The notes under the pieces were generated by a model, which was given only the letters and a program-made list of their open reading frames with translations, was not told the DNA's origin and made no database searches. 64,000 nt of DNA from Paraburkholderia ginsengisoli NBRC 100965 (lineage in GTDB: Bacteria > Pseudomonadota > Gammaproteobacteria > Burkholderiales > Burkholderiaceae). Positions 48,264 through 57,430 of this stretch are shown here, one piece after another. The stretch spans positions 51,157 through 115,156 of the forward strand of contig NZ_BBJF01000020.1 of assembly GCF_000739735.1 (NCBI RefSeq), written 5' to 3'. The translations under genes were made by a program, and so were the position numbers. Numbering within the stretch: the stretch's first letter is position 1; every line of letters begins with the position of its first letter.

Positions 48264-49263
48264 AGAGGCGCTGGCGTCCGCTGAAACGGTCGCCGCGCAA
48301 CTCACGGACACCTCGCGCGTCGCCGCGCTCGCGGCGAAGCTGGCGGAGCAGCCGCGCCATGTCGCGCTGACAGTCGCGCGCGGCAGCTCGGATCATGCGG
48401 CGAGTTACTTCGCATCACTAACGATGAGCCGCCTCGGCGTGCCGGTCGCGTCGCTGCCGATGTCGGTCGCGACGCTGCAACAGGCGCCGCTGCAGGTGCG
48501 CGATCAGCTCGCGCTGGCGTTCTCGCAATCGGGTAAGAGCCCGGATCTGGTCGGCACGATGCAGGCTCTGCGCAACGCGGGCGCGTTGACCGTGGCCGCC
48601 GTGAACGCGCCGGGCTCGCCGCTCGCCGATGCGTGCGAATGGCAACTGCCGCTCGTCGCCGGTCCTGAACTGAGCGTCGCGGCCACCAAGAGCTACATCG
48701 CGATGCTGTCGATTTCCGCGCAACTGGTCGCGCATTGGCAGAACGACGCCAAACTGCTCGGCGCGCTCAACACGCTGCCCGAGGCGCTGCAACGCGCGGG
48801 CAAGCTCGACTGGTCGAACGCCGTCGACGAACTGCGCGGGGTCGAACGCATGATCGTGATCGGCCGCGGTCTGGGTCTGGCGATCGCGCAGGAAGCCGCG
48901 CTAAAGCTGAAGGAAACCTCCGGCATTCAGGCCGAAGCGTTTTCCAGCGCGGAAGTGCGTCACGGTCCAATGGAACTGATCGACCGCGACTACCCGCTGC
49001 TGGTGTTCGCGCCGCGCGGCCCCGAACAGGCGGGCCTGCTGCAACTCGCGCACGACATGCGCGCGCGCGGCGCGCGCGTGCTGCTCGCCGCGCCGGACGA
49101 CGTGTCCGACGCCACGTTGCCGCTGGCATCCACCGCTCACGCGGCGCTCGATCCGATCGCCGCCATCCTGTCCTTTTACGTGATGGCCGCCGGCCTTGCG
49201 GCCGCGCGCGGGCGCAATCCCGATGCGCCGCGCCATCTCAACAAAGTCACCGAAACTCACTGA
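48247..49263 (+). CDS. SIS-domain glucosamine-6-phosphate deaminase/isomerase (NagB-II type)
   Basis: Predicted to turn GlcN-6-P into fructose-6-P and ammonia. The 338-residue protein has two SIS domains like the isomerase half of GlmS: RGSSDHAASYF, FSQSGKSPDLVGTM and PELSVAATKSYIAML in the first, then GRGLGLAIAQEAALKLKE and SSAEVRHGPMELI in the second. There is no glutaminase domain. TTG 48247 has AAGGAG six bases before it and is preferred to ATG 48256. It overlaps nagA, so translation is coupled. It replaces the unrelated classical NagB. Confidence 0.9.
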   Translation: MSNMLKEALASAETVAAQLTDTSRVAALAAKLAEQPRHVALTVARGSSDHAASYFASLTMSRLGVPVASLPMSVATLQQAPLQVRDQLALAFSQSGKSPDLVGTMQALRNAGALTVAAVNAPGSPLADACEWQLPLVAGPELSVAATKSYIAMLSISAQLVAHWQNDAKLLGALNTLPEALQRAGKLDWSNAVDELRGVERMIVIGRGLGLAIAQEAALKLKETSGIQAEAFSSAEVRHGPMELIDRDYPLLVFAPRGPEQAGLLQLAHDMRARGARVLLAAPDDVSDATLPLASTAHAALDPIAAILSFYVMAAGLAAARGRNPDAPRHLNKVTETH

Positions 49264-49301
49264 CGAGAAATCAGATGCGACGTGTCGAGGAGTCCCGCTT
49301 G

Positions 49302-51866
49302 ATGAGCCAATCTGAAGGCCATATTGTTTTGCTTGCGCCGCTGACCGGTCCGGTCGTGCCGCTCGCGAACGTGCCCGACCCGGTGTTTTCGGGCGGCATG
49401 TTCGGCGACGGCATCGGCGTCGATCCGCTCGAGGGCCGACTCGTCGCGCCGTGCGACGGTGTCGTTACCCATCTCGCGCGTACCGGCCATGCGGTCACGC
49501 TGACGAGCGCCGAAGGCGCGGAGATCTTGCTGCACATCGGTATCGACACGGTCGAGCTGAACGGCAAAGGCTTTGCGCCGATGGTCGAGCAGGGCGCGCA
49601 CGTGCGTGCCGGCGACGTCCTGATCGAGTTCGATCAGGATCAGATCGCGTTGAATGCACCGAGCCTCGTGTCGGTGATCGCGATTGCCAATTCGGATGCG
49701 TTCGAGGTCGTCGAGCGCGCGCAAGGCGGTCTGCTGAAGGCGGGCGAGACGCCGCTGCTGGTGCTGCGTGCGCGCGACGGCGCGGCCGCCGACGCATCGC
49801 GCCAACTGAGCGCGACGAAGGTGATGGAAGAAGCGCGTCAGCAGGTCACGCTGATTCACGCGGGCGGTCTGCATGCTCGGCCTGCCGCGCGTGCGCGCGA
49901 AGCGGCGCGCGGCTTCGATGCGCGCGTCGAAGTGCGTTACGAAGGACGCAAGGCGGCGATCGAAAGCGTGGTCGGACTGCTCGGCCTCGGCGCGGGTGAA
50001 GGCGCGACCGTCGAGTTGCTCGGTGTCGGCCCGCAAGCGCAGGCCGCGGTCGATGCGATCGCTCGCGAACTGACGCGCGAAACGCACGGCGAAGTCGAAG
50101 AGAAGCCGGCGCGTCAAAGCTCGCCGGCGCCGCAAGCGGTGGCGCGCCCGGCGGGCGAAGCGCTCGCGCCGAACACGCTCGCGGGTGTTAGCGCGGCGCC
50201 GGGCATCGCGGTGGGCAAGCTGGTGCGCTGGGACGACGCGGACATCGATCCGCCGGAGCAGGCGAGCGGCACGTCCGCCGCCGAAAGTCGTCTGCTCGAC
50301 AAGGCGATCGCCACTGTCGATGCCGATCTCGACACGACCGTGCGCGATGCGTCGCAACGCGGCGCGGTCGGCGAAGCGGGGATTTTCGCGGTGCATCGCG
50401 TGCTGCTCGAAGATCCGACGCTGCTCGACGCCGCGCGCGATCTGATCAGTCTCGGCAAGAGCGCCGGCTTTGCGTGGCGCGAGGCGATCCGCGCACAGAT
50501 CGGCATCCTAAGCAAAGTGGAAGACGCGCTGCTCGCGGAACGTGCCGCCGATCTGCGCGACATCGACAAGCGCGTGCTGCGCGCGCTCGGCTATACGAAC
50601 GCGGCGGCGCGTACGCTGCCCGAAGAAGCCGTGCTCGCGGCTGAAGAGTTCACGCCGTCCGATCTATCGTCGCTGGATCGCTCGCGCGTCACCGCGCTGG
50701 TGATGGCACGCGGCGGTGCGACCTCGCATGCGGCGATTCTCGCGCGCCAGGCGGGCATTCCCGCGCTGGTCGCGGTCGGCGATGCGTTGCACGCGATTCC
50801 GCCGGGCACGCAGGTGGTGGTCAACGCGAACACCGGCCGCCTCGAATTCGCACCGACCGAACTCGACGTCGAACGCGCGCGTCTGGAACGCAGCCGTCTC
50901 GCCGACGTGCGCGAAGCCAATCGCCGCACGTCGCAGCAAGCGGCAGTGACGGCCGATGGCCGCGCAATCGAAGTGGCCGCGAACATCGCCACGCTCGACG
51001 ACGCGAAAGCCGCCGTCGACAATGGCGCCGATGCTGTTGGCCTGTTGCGCACCGAACTGCTGTTCATTCATCGCGCGGCGGCGCCCACCACCGACGAACA
51101 TCGTCAGAGCTACCAGGCAATTGTCGATGCATTGAGCGGACGCACCGCGATCATCCGCACGCTGGATGTCGGCGCGGACAAGGAAGTCGACTATCTGACG
51201 CTGCCGCCCGAACCGAATCCGGCGCTCGGCCTGCGCGGCATTCGCCTCGCGCAAGTGCGCCCGGATCTGCTCGACGATCAGTTGCGTGGCCTGCTCGCGG
51301 TGCAGCCGCTCGGCGCGGTGCGCATCCTGCTGCCGATGGTCACCGATGTCGGCGAGCTGGTCCGCATCCGCAAACGCATTGACGAACTGGCTAGCGAAGC
51401 GGGTCGCACGGAACCGATCGAAGTCGGCGTGATGATCGAAGTGCCGTCGGCGGCGCTGCTTGCCGATCAACTCGCGCAACACGCGGATTTCCTGTCGATC
51501 GGCACCAACGATCTGACGCAATACACGCTCGCGATGGACCGCTGCCAGGCCGATCTCGCCGCGCAAGCCGACGGCCTGCACCCGGCGGTACTGCGGCTGA
51601 TCGCGGCGGCCGTGCAAGGCGCTGACAAGCATGGCAAATGGGTCGGCGTGTGCGGCGCGCTGGCCGGCGATCCGCTCGCGATGCCGCTGCTCGTCGGCCT
51701 CGGCGTGACCGAGTTGTCGGTGGACCCGGTGTCGGTGCCGGGCATCAAGGCGCGTGTGCGCAACCTCGATTATCAGCTGTGCCGTCAGCGCGCCCAGGAT
51801 GCTCTGGCGCTCGAATCGGCGCAGGCGGTGAGAGCAGCAAGCCGCGAAACCTGGCCTTTGGACTGA
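49302..51866 (+). CDS. nagF: multidomain PTS protein EIIA-HPr-EI for GlcNAc uptake
   Basis: A self-contained phosphorelay in one 854-residue chain. Residues 1-155 are an EIIA-Glc-type domain with phospho-His78 (ILLHIGIDTVEL). Residues about 175-265 are HPr with GGLHARPAAR at His191. An Ala/Pro linker leads to enzyme I from about 295, with phospho-His476 in GGATSHAAILARQAG, VGLLRTELLFI, RTLDVGADKEVDYL, LSIGTNDLTQYTLAMDR and catalytic Cys784 in VGVCGALAGDP. ATG 49302 has GAGGAG nine to ten bases upstream; ATG 49275 is an alternative. It passes phosphate to the NagE EIIB domain encoded next. Confidence 0.95.
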   Translation: MSQSEGHIVLLAPLTGPVVPLANVPDPVFSGGMFGDGIGVDPLEGRLVAPCDGVVTHLARTGHAVTLTSAEGAEILLHIGIDTVELNGKGFAPMVEQGAHVRAGDVLIEFDQDQIALNAPSLVSVIAIANSDAFEVVERAQGGLLKAGETPLLVLRARDGAAADASRQLSATKVMEEARQQVTLIHAGGLHARPAARAREAARGFDARVEVRYEGRKAAIESVVGLLGLGAGEGATVELLGVGPQAQAAVDAIARELTRETHGEVEEKPARQSSPAPQAVARPAGEALAPNTLAGVSAAPGIAVGKLVRWDDADIDPPEQASGTSAAESRLLDKAIATVDADLDTTVRDASQRGAVGEAGIFAVHRVLLEDPTLLDAARDLISLGKSAGFAWREAIRAQIGILSKVEDALLAERAADLRDIDKRVLRALGYTNAAARTLPEEAVLAAEEFTPSDLSSLDRSRVTALVMARGGATSHAAILARQAGIPALVAVGDALHAIPPGTQVVVNANTGRLEFAPTELDVERARLERSRLADVREANRRTSQQAAVTADGRAIEVAANIATLDDAKAAVDNGADAVGLLRTELLFIHRAAAPTTDEHRQSYQAIVDALSGRTAIIRTLDVGADKEVDYLTLPPEPNPALGLRGIRLAQVRPDLLDDQLRGLLAVQPLGAVRILLPMVTDVGELVRIRKRIDELASEAGRTEPIEVGVMIEVPSAALLADQLAQHADFLSIGTNDLTQYTLAMDRCQADLAAQADGLHPAVLRLIAAAVQGADKHGKWVGVCGALAGDPLAMPLLVGLGVTELSVDPVSVPGIKARVRNLDYQLCRQRAQDALALESAQAVRAASRETWPLD

Positions 51867-51963
51867 ACCCCACGCGGTCCGCAACCAGCTTCGCATCGTG
51901 ACTACGTATAGCAATAAAACCTGACGACGACACTCGACCACGAGTTAAGGATTGGAGATATCA

Positions 51964-53742
51964 ATGGATGGAAATCCGTTTCTGAAGATTCAGCGCCTGG
52001 GACGCGCGCTGATGCTGCCGATCGCGGTGCTGCCGGTTGCCGGCCTGCTGCTGCGCCTGGGCCAGCCCGATGTGTTCAACATCAAGATGATCGCCGACGC
52101 CGGCGGTGCGATCTTCGACAATCTGCCGCTGCTGTTCGCGATCGGCGTGGCGGTCGGCTTCGCGAAGGACAACAACGGCGTGGCGGGTCTTGCGGGGGCG
52201 ATCGGCTATCTGGTGCAGATCGCGGTGATGAAGGACATCAACGACAAGCTCAACATGGGCGTGTTGTCCGGTATCGTCGCCGGTATCGTCGCGGGCCTCC
52301 TGTACAACAGATACAAGGACATCAAGCTGCCCGATTACCTCGCGTTCTTCGGAGGGAAACGCTTCGTGCCGATTGCCACCGGGGTGGTCTGTCTTGGACT
52401 CGGCATAGCATTCGGCTACGTGTGGCAGCCGGTGCAGGCCGTGATCGACACGGCTGGCCACTGGCTGACCACGGCGGGCGCGCTCGGCGCATTCGTGTTC
52501 GGCGTGCTGAATCGTCTGCTGCTGGTCACGGGCTTGCATCACATCCTCAATTCGCTGACGTGGTTCGTGTTCGGCACCTTCACGCCGCCGGGCGGTGTCG
52601 CTGTGACGGGCGACCTGCATCGCTTTTTCGCGGGCGACCCGACCGCGGGCACGTTCATGACGGGCTTCTTCCCGGTGATGATGTTCGGCCTGCCGGCGGC
52701 GTGTCTCGCGATGTTCCATGAAGCACCGAAGGAGCGCCGCGCGGTGGTCGGCGGCCTGCTGTTCTCTATGGCGCTGACCTCGTTCCTGACGGGCGTCACC
52801 GAGCCGATCGAATTCAGCTTCATGTTCCTCGCGCCGGTGCTGTACGTGATCCATGCGCTGTTGACCGGGCTGTCGCTCGCGATCTGCTCGGCGCTCGGTA
52901 TTCACCTCGGCTTCACGTTCTCGGCGGGGTTCATCGACTACGTGCTGAACTTCGGCCTGTCGACGAAGGGCTGGTGGGCGATTCCGATCGGCCTCGTGTA
53001 TTCGGTTGCGTACTACGGGCTGTTCCGCTTCTTCATCCGTAAATTCAACATGGCGACGCCGGGCCGCGAACCCGCTGCCGCCGACGAACAGGTCGATTCG
53101 TTCAGCGCAGGCGGTTTCGTTTCGCCGGCAGCGGGTGCGGCCGTGCCGCGCGCGCAGCGCTATATCGCGGCGCTGGGCGGCGCGGCGAATCTGTCGGTGG
53201 TGGATGCGTGCACGACGCGCCTGCGGTTGTCGGTGGTCGATGCGAACAAGGTCTCCGAGAGCGAGCTGAAGACGATCGGCGCGCGTGGCGTGCTCAAGCG
53301 CGGCTCGAACAACGTGCAGGTGATCATCGGGCCGGAAGCGGACATCATCGCCGATGAAATGCGCACGGTGATCGCGCAGGGCGGCGGCGAGGCGGTGAAG
53401 CCGGCTGCTGCTGTAGCCGCTGCCGCGCCTGCGGCAAGCGCACCGGTAGCGGCGGCGACGAACGCGCAAGGCGGCCCGCTCGACCCGGATCCGCTGCGCT
53501 GGCTCGCGGTGTTCGGCGGCGCGGGCAACGTGGTCTCGCTGGATGCGGTGGCGTCGACGCGTCTGCGTGTCGTCGTGCGCGATGCGTCGGCGGTCGATCG
53601 TCAGCGTCTGGCGACGCTCGATACCGCGTGGGTCTCCGGCGACACGTTCCATATCGTCGTCGGCGAAGCGGCGCAGCGTTACGCCGCGCGGCTGGCGACG
53701 CGCATGTCGGAGAGCGGCGGCGCAACGCCGTTGCCCGCCTGA
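51964..53742 (+). CDS. nagE: PTS N-acetylglucosamine transporter EIICB with an extra EIIB-like domain
   Basis: Imports and phosphorylates GlcNAc. Residues 1-365 form the EIIC membrane domain (QRLGRALMLPIAVLPVAGLLLR; LLLVTGLHHILNSLTWFVFG; TEPIEFSFMFLAPVLYVIH). An EIIB domain follows (about 393-470) with phospho-Cys416 in VVDACTTRLRL. After an Ala/Pro linker a second EIIB-like domain (about 508-585) keeps RWLAVFGGAGNVVSLDA and TRLRVVV but has no cysteine (Val/Ala/Ser there), so it cannot be phosphorylated the normal way. GGAG precedes ATG 51964. The EIIA is supplied by NagF. Confidence 0.93.
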   Translation: MDGNPFLKIQRLGRALMLPIAVLPVAGLLLRLGQPDVFNIKMIADAGGAIFDNLPLLFAIGVAVGFAKDNNGVAGLAGAIGYLVQIAVMKDINDKLNMGVLSGIVAGIVAGLLYNRYKDIKLPDYLAFFGGKRFVPIATGVVCLGLGIAFGYVWQPVQAVIDTAGHWLTTAGALGAFVFGVLNRLLLVTGLHHILNSLTWFVFGTFTPPGGVAVTGDLHRFFAGDPTAGTFMTGFFPVMMFGLPAACLAMFHEAPKERRAVVGGLLFSMALTSFLTGVTEPIEFSFMFLAPVLYVIHALLTGLSLAICSALGIHLGFTFSAGFIDYVLNFGLSTKGWWAIPIGLVYSVAYYGLFRFFIRKFNMATPGREPAAADEQVDSFSAGGFVSPAAGAAVPRAQRYIAALGGAANLSVVDACTTRLRLSVVDANKVSESELKTIGARGVLKRGSNNVQVIIGPEADIIADEMRTVIAQGGGEAVKPAAAVAAAAPAASAPVAAATNAQGGPLDPDPLRWLAVFGGAGNVVSLDAVASTRLRVVVRDASAVDRQRLATLDTAWVSGDTFHIVVGEAAQRYAARLATRMSESGGATPLPA

Positions 53743-53815
53743 CGCATGCGAGCCTGCTGAGCGGGCGGCCTGCGCAGGCTGACGTTCGGCAAACGCGATA
53801 ACGCGGCAATAAAAG

Positions 53816-53846
53816 AGCGGCACCTTGATTCAAGGTGCCGCTTTTG
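53816..53846. terminator. bidirectional terminator, copy A
   Basis: AGCGGCACCTTGA, one base, and its exact complement, with A-rich sequence on the left and TTTT on the right. It terminates nagE. A second copy lies at 54031-54064. Confidence 0.82.
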
Positions 53847-53877
53847 CGTTTACCGACTCGCGCTCAGCGGGCGCCGC

Positions 53878-53899
53878 TTAGTGCGCTTTGGTCTTTGCC
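53878..53899 (-). pseudogene. remnant of the cydX 3' end
   Basis: Copy A of the duplication keeps the stop codon and the last six codons of cydX (Ala-Lys-Thr-Lys-Ala-His). Beyond them the frame no longer resembles CydX and has no start. It is a leftover of the duplication, not a gene. Confidence 0.6.
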
Positions 53900-54030
53900 A
53901 CGTCTGGCGACGCGGAAACCTGAAGCGGCGGCGCCAACGCCAACGCCGTCGCCCGCACGCCGCATGCAAGTCTGCTGCACTGGCGGCCTGCGCAGGCTGA
54001 CGTTCGGCAAACGCGATGACACGGCAATAA

Positions 54031-54064
54031 AAAAGCGGCACCTTGAATTCAAGGTGCCGCTTTT
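54031..54064. terminator. bidirectional terminator, copy B
   Basis: A perfect 34-base palindrome: AAAAGCGGCACCTTGAA followed by its complement, so both sides end in A/T runs. It can terminate cydX leftwards and back up nagE termination rightwards. Confidence 0.85.
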
Positions 54065-54097
54065 GCGCTTACCGGCTCGCGGCCGGTGGGTGCCGCA

Positions 54098-54217
54098 TTA
54101 GTGCGCTTTGGTCTTTGCCGCCACTTCCGACGGCCTGCGCGATTCGAGCCACATCACGTTAATGATGCCGAACGCCAACGCGACGCCGATACCGAGCAGC
54201 CAACTGAAATACCACAT
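54098..54217 (-). CDS. cydX: cytochrome bd oxidase small subunit CydX
   Basis: A 39-residue single-helix subunit of cytochrome bd that stabilises the heme sites. The sequence MWYFSWLLGIGVALAFGIIN, then VMWLESRR and a short polar tail, is a typical CydX (W-Y-F-S-W-L-L-G start). AGGAG lies seven bases before the ATG. It is the last gene of cydP-cydA-cydB-cydX. Part of its 3' end is duplicated about 220 bases downstream. Confidence 0.88.
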   Translation of the reverse strand: MWYFSWLLGIGVALAFGIINVMWLESRRPSEVAAKTKAH

Positions 54218-54245
54218 CACAAACTCCTGTTAAGCGTAGTGCCGA

Positions 54246-55382
54246 TCAATACATCGTATGGTGATTTTCCTTCAGAGCCGCGGCGGTCACCTTGCCGCGC
54301 AGCACGCGATACACCCAGCTCGTGTACAGCAGGACGATCGGCAGGAAGACGATCACGGCGAACAGCATGATCTCCAGCGTCATGCGGCTCGAGGTCGAAT
54401 CCCACATGGTCAGGCTGCTGCGGCCGTCGAGCGACGAGGGCATGATGAACGGGAACATCGAGAAGCCCGCCGTCAGAATCACGCCGATGATCATCAGCCC
54501 GGTCGACAGGAACGCGCTCTTCTCGAAGCGCGAGCGCGCGAGCAGCACAGCCAGCACGCCGCCGACGAGACCCAACACGGGCGCGGCCACCGTCCACGGA
54601 TACAGCGAATAGTTGGTGAGCCATAGGCCCGGTGCGCCGATCACGGTCTTCATCAACGGATTGGCAACCGCGTCGAGCGGCGGAGCGTCGACGATCTGGT
54701 AGCCGCCGATCATCGTGGCGACCAGCGCGCCGCCGATAAGGAACAGCACCACGCCGACGAGCGACGCAATCCGCAGCGCCAGCGCCGCGCGCTTTGCGAC
54801 CACGCCGTCCGTCTTCATCTTGACGAAGGCGGCGCCGTGCGCAGCCAGCATCGCTACGCTGACGAGGCCGCACAGCAGCGCGAACGGATTGAGCAGGCCG
54901 AAGAAGCCGCCGTGATACGTGACGCGCAGGTCGGTGTCGAACGAGAACGGCACGCCTTGCAGCAGGTTGCCGAACGCGACGCCGAACACCAGCGTCGGCA
55001 CGAAACCGCCGACGAACAGCGCCCAGTCCCATGCGCTGCGCCAGCGCGGGTCTTCACGCTTGCTGCGGTAGTCGAAGCCGACCGGCCGGAAGAACAGCGC
55101 GAACAACACCAGCAGCATCGCGAAGTAGAAGCCGGAGAACGACGCCGCGTAGGCGAGCGGCCATGCGGCGAACATCGCGCCGCCCGCGGTGACGAACCAG
55201 ACCTGATTGCCTTCCCACGTCGCGCCGACCGTGTTCACGACGATGCGCCGCTCGGCGTCGGTCTTGCCGATGAACGGCAGCAGAATCGCCGCGCCCATGT
55301 CGAAGCCGTCGGTGAGCGCGAAGCCGATCAGCAGTACGCCGATCAACACCCACCAGATCAGTTTGAGGGTTGCGTAATCCAT
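54246..55382 (-). CDS. cydB: cytochrome bd ubiquinol oxidase subunit II
   Basis: Second large subunit of the bd-type quinol oxidase. The 378-residue protein has nine helices, beginning LIWWVLIGVLLIGFALTDGFDMGAA, with GATWEGNQVWFVTAGGAMFAAWP, FRPVGFDYRSKREDPRW and SLYPWTVAAPVLGLVGG, which are standard CydB segments. It lies 34 bases after cydA and 28 before cydX. Confidence 0.96.
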   Translation of the reverse strand: MDYATLKLIWWVLIGVLLIGFALTDGFDMGAAILLPFIGKTDAERRIVVNTVGATWEGNQVWFVTAGGAMFAAWPLAYAASFSGFYFAMLLVLFALFFRPVGFDYRSKREDPRWRSAWDWALFVGGFVPTLVFGVAFGNLLQGVPFSFDTDLRVTYHGGFFGLLNPFALLCGLVSVAMLAAHGAAFVKMKTDGVVAKRAALALRIASLVGVVLFLIGGALVATMIGGYQIVDAPPLDAVANPLMKTVIGAPGLWLTNYSLYPWTVAAPVLGLVGGVLAVLLARSRFEKSAFLSTGLMIIGVILTAGFSMFPFIMPSSLDGRSSLTMWDSTSSRMTLEIMLFAVIVFLPIVLLYTSWVYRVLRGKVTAAALKENHHTMY

Positions 55383-55416
55383 GATGATCTTTCCCTGGGA
55401 ACAGTGTGGCGGCGAA

Positions 55417-57012
55417 TCATGCGGCCGGGTTGGTCGACAGCGGCTGTTCCAGCGGCTGCTTCTCTTCGTGGTGGTAACGGCCCGTATGCAGCGACGAAGG
55501 GCCGAGCCGCGCGTACTTGAACATCAGCATGATTTCGATGATGAACAGCACCGTGTAGAACAGCACGAAGCCGGCGATACTCAGATACAGATCGCGTGGC
55601 GTCAGATTCGACGCGGCGAGGTTGGTCGGCAGAATGCCGGCGATGCTCCACGGTTGACGACCCACTTCAGCGACGATCCAGCCGAATTCGGCCGCGAGCC
55701 ATGGCAACGGAATCGCCCACACGGCCCAACGCAGGAACCAGCGACGCTTTTCCAGCAGCAGCGAACGTTGCGCGCAGAACCAGAACGCCAGCACGAAGGT
55801 CGCGAGGAACAGGATGCCGAGGCCGACCATCAGACGGAACGAGAAGAACAACGGCGCGACCGGGGGAATCGTCTTCTTCGCGGCTTGCTCGATCTGGTCC
55901 GGCGTGGCGTCGGTGACGTTCGCGGTGAACTGCTTGAGCATCAGGCCGTAGCCGAGGTCGGCTTTGTGCGCTTCGAACTCGGCGTGGGCTTCGTCCGTTG
56001 CGTCGCCTTGCTTCAGCTTTTGCAGCGCGGCGTACGCCAGCATGCCGTTCTTGATGCGCACCTCGTTCCGCGCGATCAGGTCACGCAGACCGACCACCGG
56101 TTCGTCGAGCGAGCGCGTGGCGATGATGCCGAGCGCGTACGGAACCCGGATCGCGTAGTCCGTGCGCTGTTCTTCCTGGTTCGGAATGCCGAAGATCGTG
56201 AACGGTGCGGGTGCCGGTGCGGTTTCCCATTCGGATTCGATCGCGGCCAGCTTCACCTGCTGAACTTCACCCGTGCGATAGCCGGATTCGTCGCCGAGCA
56301 CGATCACGCACAGCGTCGACGCGAGGCCGAAACCCGCCGCGATCGCGAACGAGCGCAACGCGAATTCGGTGTCGCGGCGCTTGAGCAGATACCACGACGA
56401 CACGCCGAGCACGAACATCGCCGCCGTCACGTAACCGGCCGACACGGTGTGCACGAACTTCACCTGGGCGACAGGATTGAACAGCACGGAGAAGATGCTG
56501 TCGAGTTCCATGCGCATGGTCTGGTAGTTGAAGACCGCGCCGACCGGATTGTTCATCCAGCCGTTGGCCACCAGAATCCACAGCGCCGACAGGTTCGAGC
56601 CGAGCGCGACGAGGAACGTGACGATCAGATGCTGCACCTTCGACAGCCGGTTCCAGCCGAAGAAGAACAGGCCGACGAAGGTCGATTCCAGGAAGAAGGC
56701 CATTAGCCCTTCGACGGCGAGCGGCACGCCGAAAATATCGCCGACGTAATGCGAGTAGTACGCCCAGTTCGTGCCGAACTGGAATTCCAGCGTGAGACCT
56801 GTGGTGACCCCCATTGCAAAATTGATACCGAACAGCTTGCCCCAGAACTGGGTCATGTCCTTGTAAATCTGTTTGCCGGTCATCACATAGACCGACTCCA
56901 TGATGACGAGCAACCATGCGAGGCCGAGCGTAAGCGGCACGAACAGAAAGTGATAGAGCGCCGTGATGGCGAACTGGAGGCGCGACAGTTCTACGACTTC
57001 GCTAACGGGCAT
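55417..57012 (-). CDS. cydA: cytochrome bd ubiquinol oxidase subunit I
   Basis: Heme-bearing subunit that oxidises ubiquinol and reduces oxygen with high affinity. ATG 57012 gives 531 residues starting MPVSEVVELSRLQFAITALYHFLFVPLTLG, with the axial His after ALYH. Other hallmarks are EFQFGTNWAYYSHYVGDIFG, the conserved glutamates in AVEGLMAFFLESTFVG, the Met/quinol-loop region near residues 240-390, and GRQPWSIAGILPT. The long Q-loop resembles the E. coli-type CydA. Its start overlaps the cydP stop by 11 bases. Confidence 0.96.
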   Translation of the reverse strand: MPVSEVVELSRLQFAITALYHFLFVPLTLGLAWLLVIMESVYVMTGKQIYKDMTQFWGKLFGINFAMGVTTGLTLEFQFGTNWAYYSHYVGDIFGVPLAVEGLMAFFLESTFVGLFFFGWNRLSKVQHLIVTFLVALGSNLSALWILVANGWMNNPVGAVFNYQTMRMELDSIFSVLFNPVAQVKFVHTVSAGYVTAAMFVLGVSSWYLLKRRDTEFALRSFAIAAGFGLASTLCVIVLGDESGYRTGEVQQVKLAAIESEWETAPAPAPFTIFGIPNQEEQRTDYAIRVPYALGIIATRSLDEPVVGLRDLIARNEVRIKNGMLAYAALQKLKQGDATDEAHAEFEAHKADLGYGLMLKQFTANVTDATPDQIEQAAKKTIPPVAPLFFSFRLMVGLGILFLATFVLAFWFCAQRSLLLEKRRWFLRWAVWAIPLPWLAAEFGWIVAEVGRQPWSIAGILPTNLAASNLTPRDLYLSIAGFVLFYTVLFIIEIMLMFKYARLGPSSLHTGRYHHEEKQPLEQPLSTNPAA

Positions 57013-57262
57013 GTTGATCACCTTGAGACGAATGCGAGGCAGACGCGGACAGCAGCGCCTGCGCAACTTGTTCAGGCGGCAGCGACATATGCTCCGCCTG
57101 CGGATGATTGAAGAATGTGTATTTAAGTACCATCAGCAGTGCGAATTTGATGGCGAGGACGATGGCGATATCCCGCGCCAGCGTTGGACCGCGGACCCAC
57201 CTGGTAAGCCGCATGCGCCAGCGTGACCGGAGGGTGGTATTGCGATTGAGGGCTATGGTCAT
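57002..57262 (-). CDS. cydP: cytochrome oxidase small subunit CydP
   Basis: An 86-residue protein with a basic N-terminus (NRNTTLRSRWRMRLTRWVRG) and one helix (about 33-52, IAIVLAIKFALLMVLKYTFF) ending in NHP, as in the CydP family of putative extra subunits of cytochrome bd. It is the first gene of the cyd operon and overlaps cydA. The role is inferred from family and position. Confidence 0.82.
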   Translation of the reverse strand: MTIALNRNTTLRSRWRMRLTRWVRGPTLARDIAIVLAIKFALLMVLKYTFFNHPQAEHMSLPPEQVAQALLSASASHSSQGDQHAR

Positions 57263-57430
57263 GGTCGGTCGAAAGCGACTTCACACCGGTGAGTCCGGCT
57301 GGATCCAGGTCGCTCGAGGCGGCCTGGCGAGTGCATCCCGATTTTAGGAGCGGAACCTCGCGCGATTCGATTCGGCAGTGCGGCATTGAGTCGCTAAACT
57401 CGCCGCGTTTATCCAGTATTGCTATCTGCC

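Larger units (their letters stand above)
53743..54119. repeat. tandem duplication of the nagE-cydX terminator region
   Basis: Two copies of a segment of about 160 bases lie about 218-220 bases apart: copy A about 53743-53899, copy B about 53958-54119. Both contain GGCGGCCTGCGCAGGCTGAC, TTCGGCAAACGCGAT, the GCGGCACCTTGA palindrome and the cydX 3' end (GTGCGCTTTGGTCTTTGCC). They differ at scattered bases, so the event is not very recent. The bases between them (53900-53957) have no clear gene. Confidence 0.82.
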
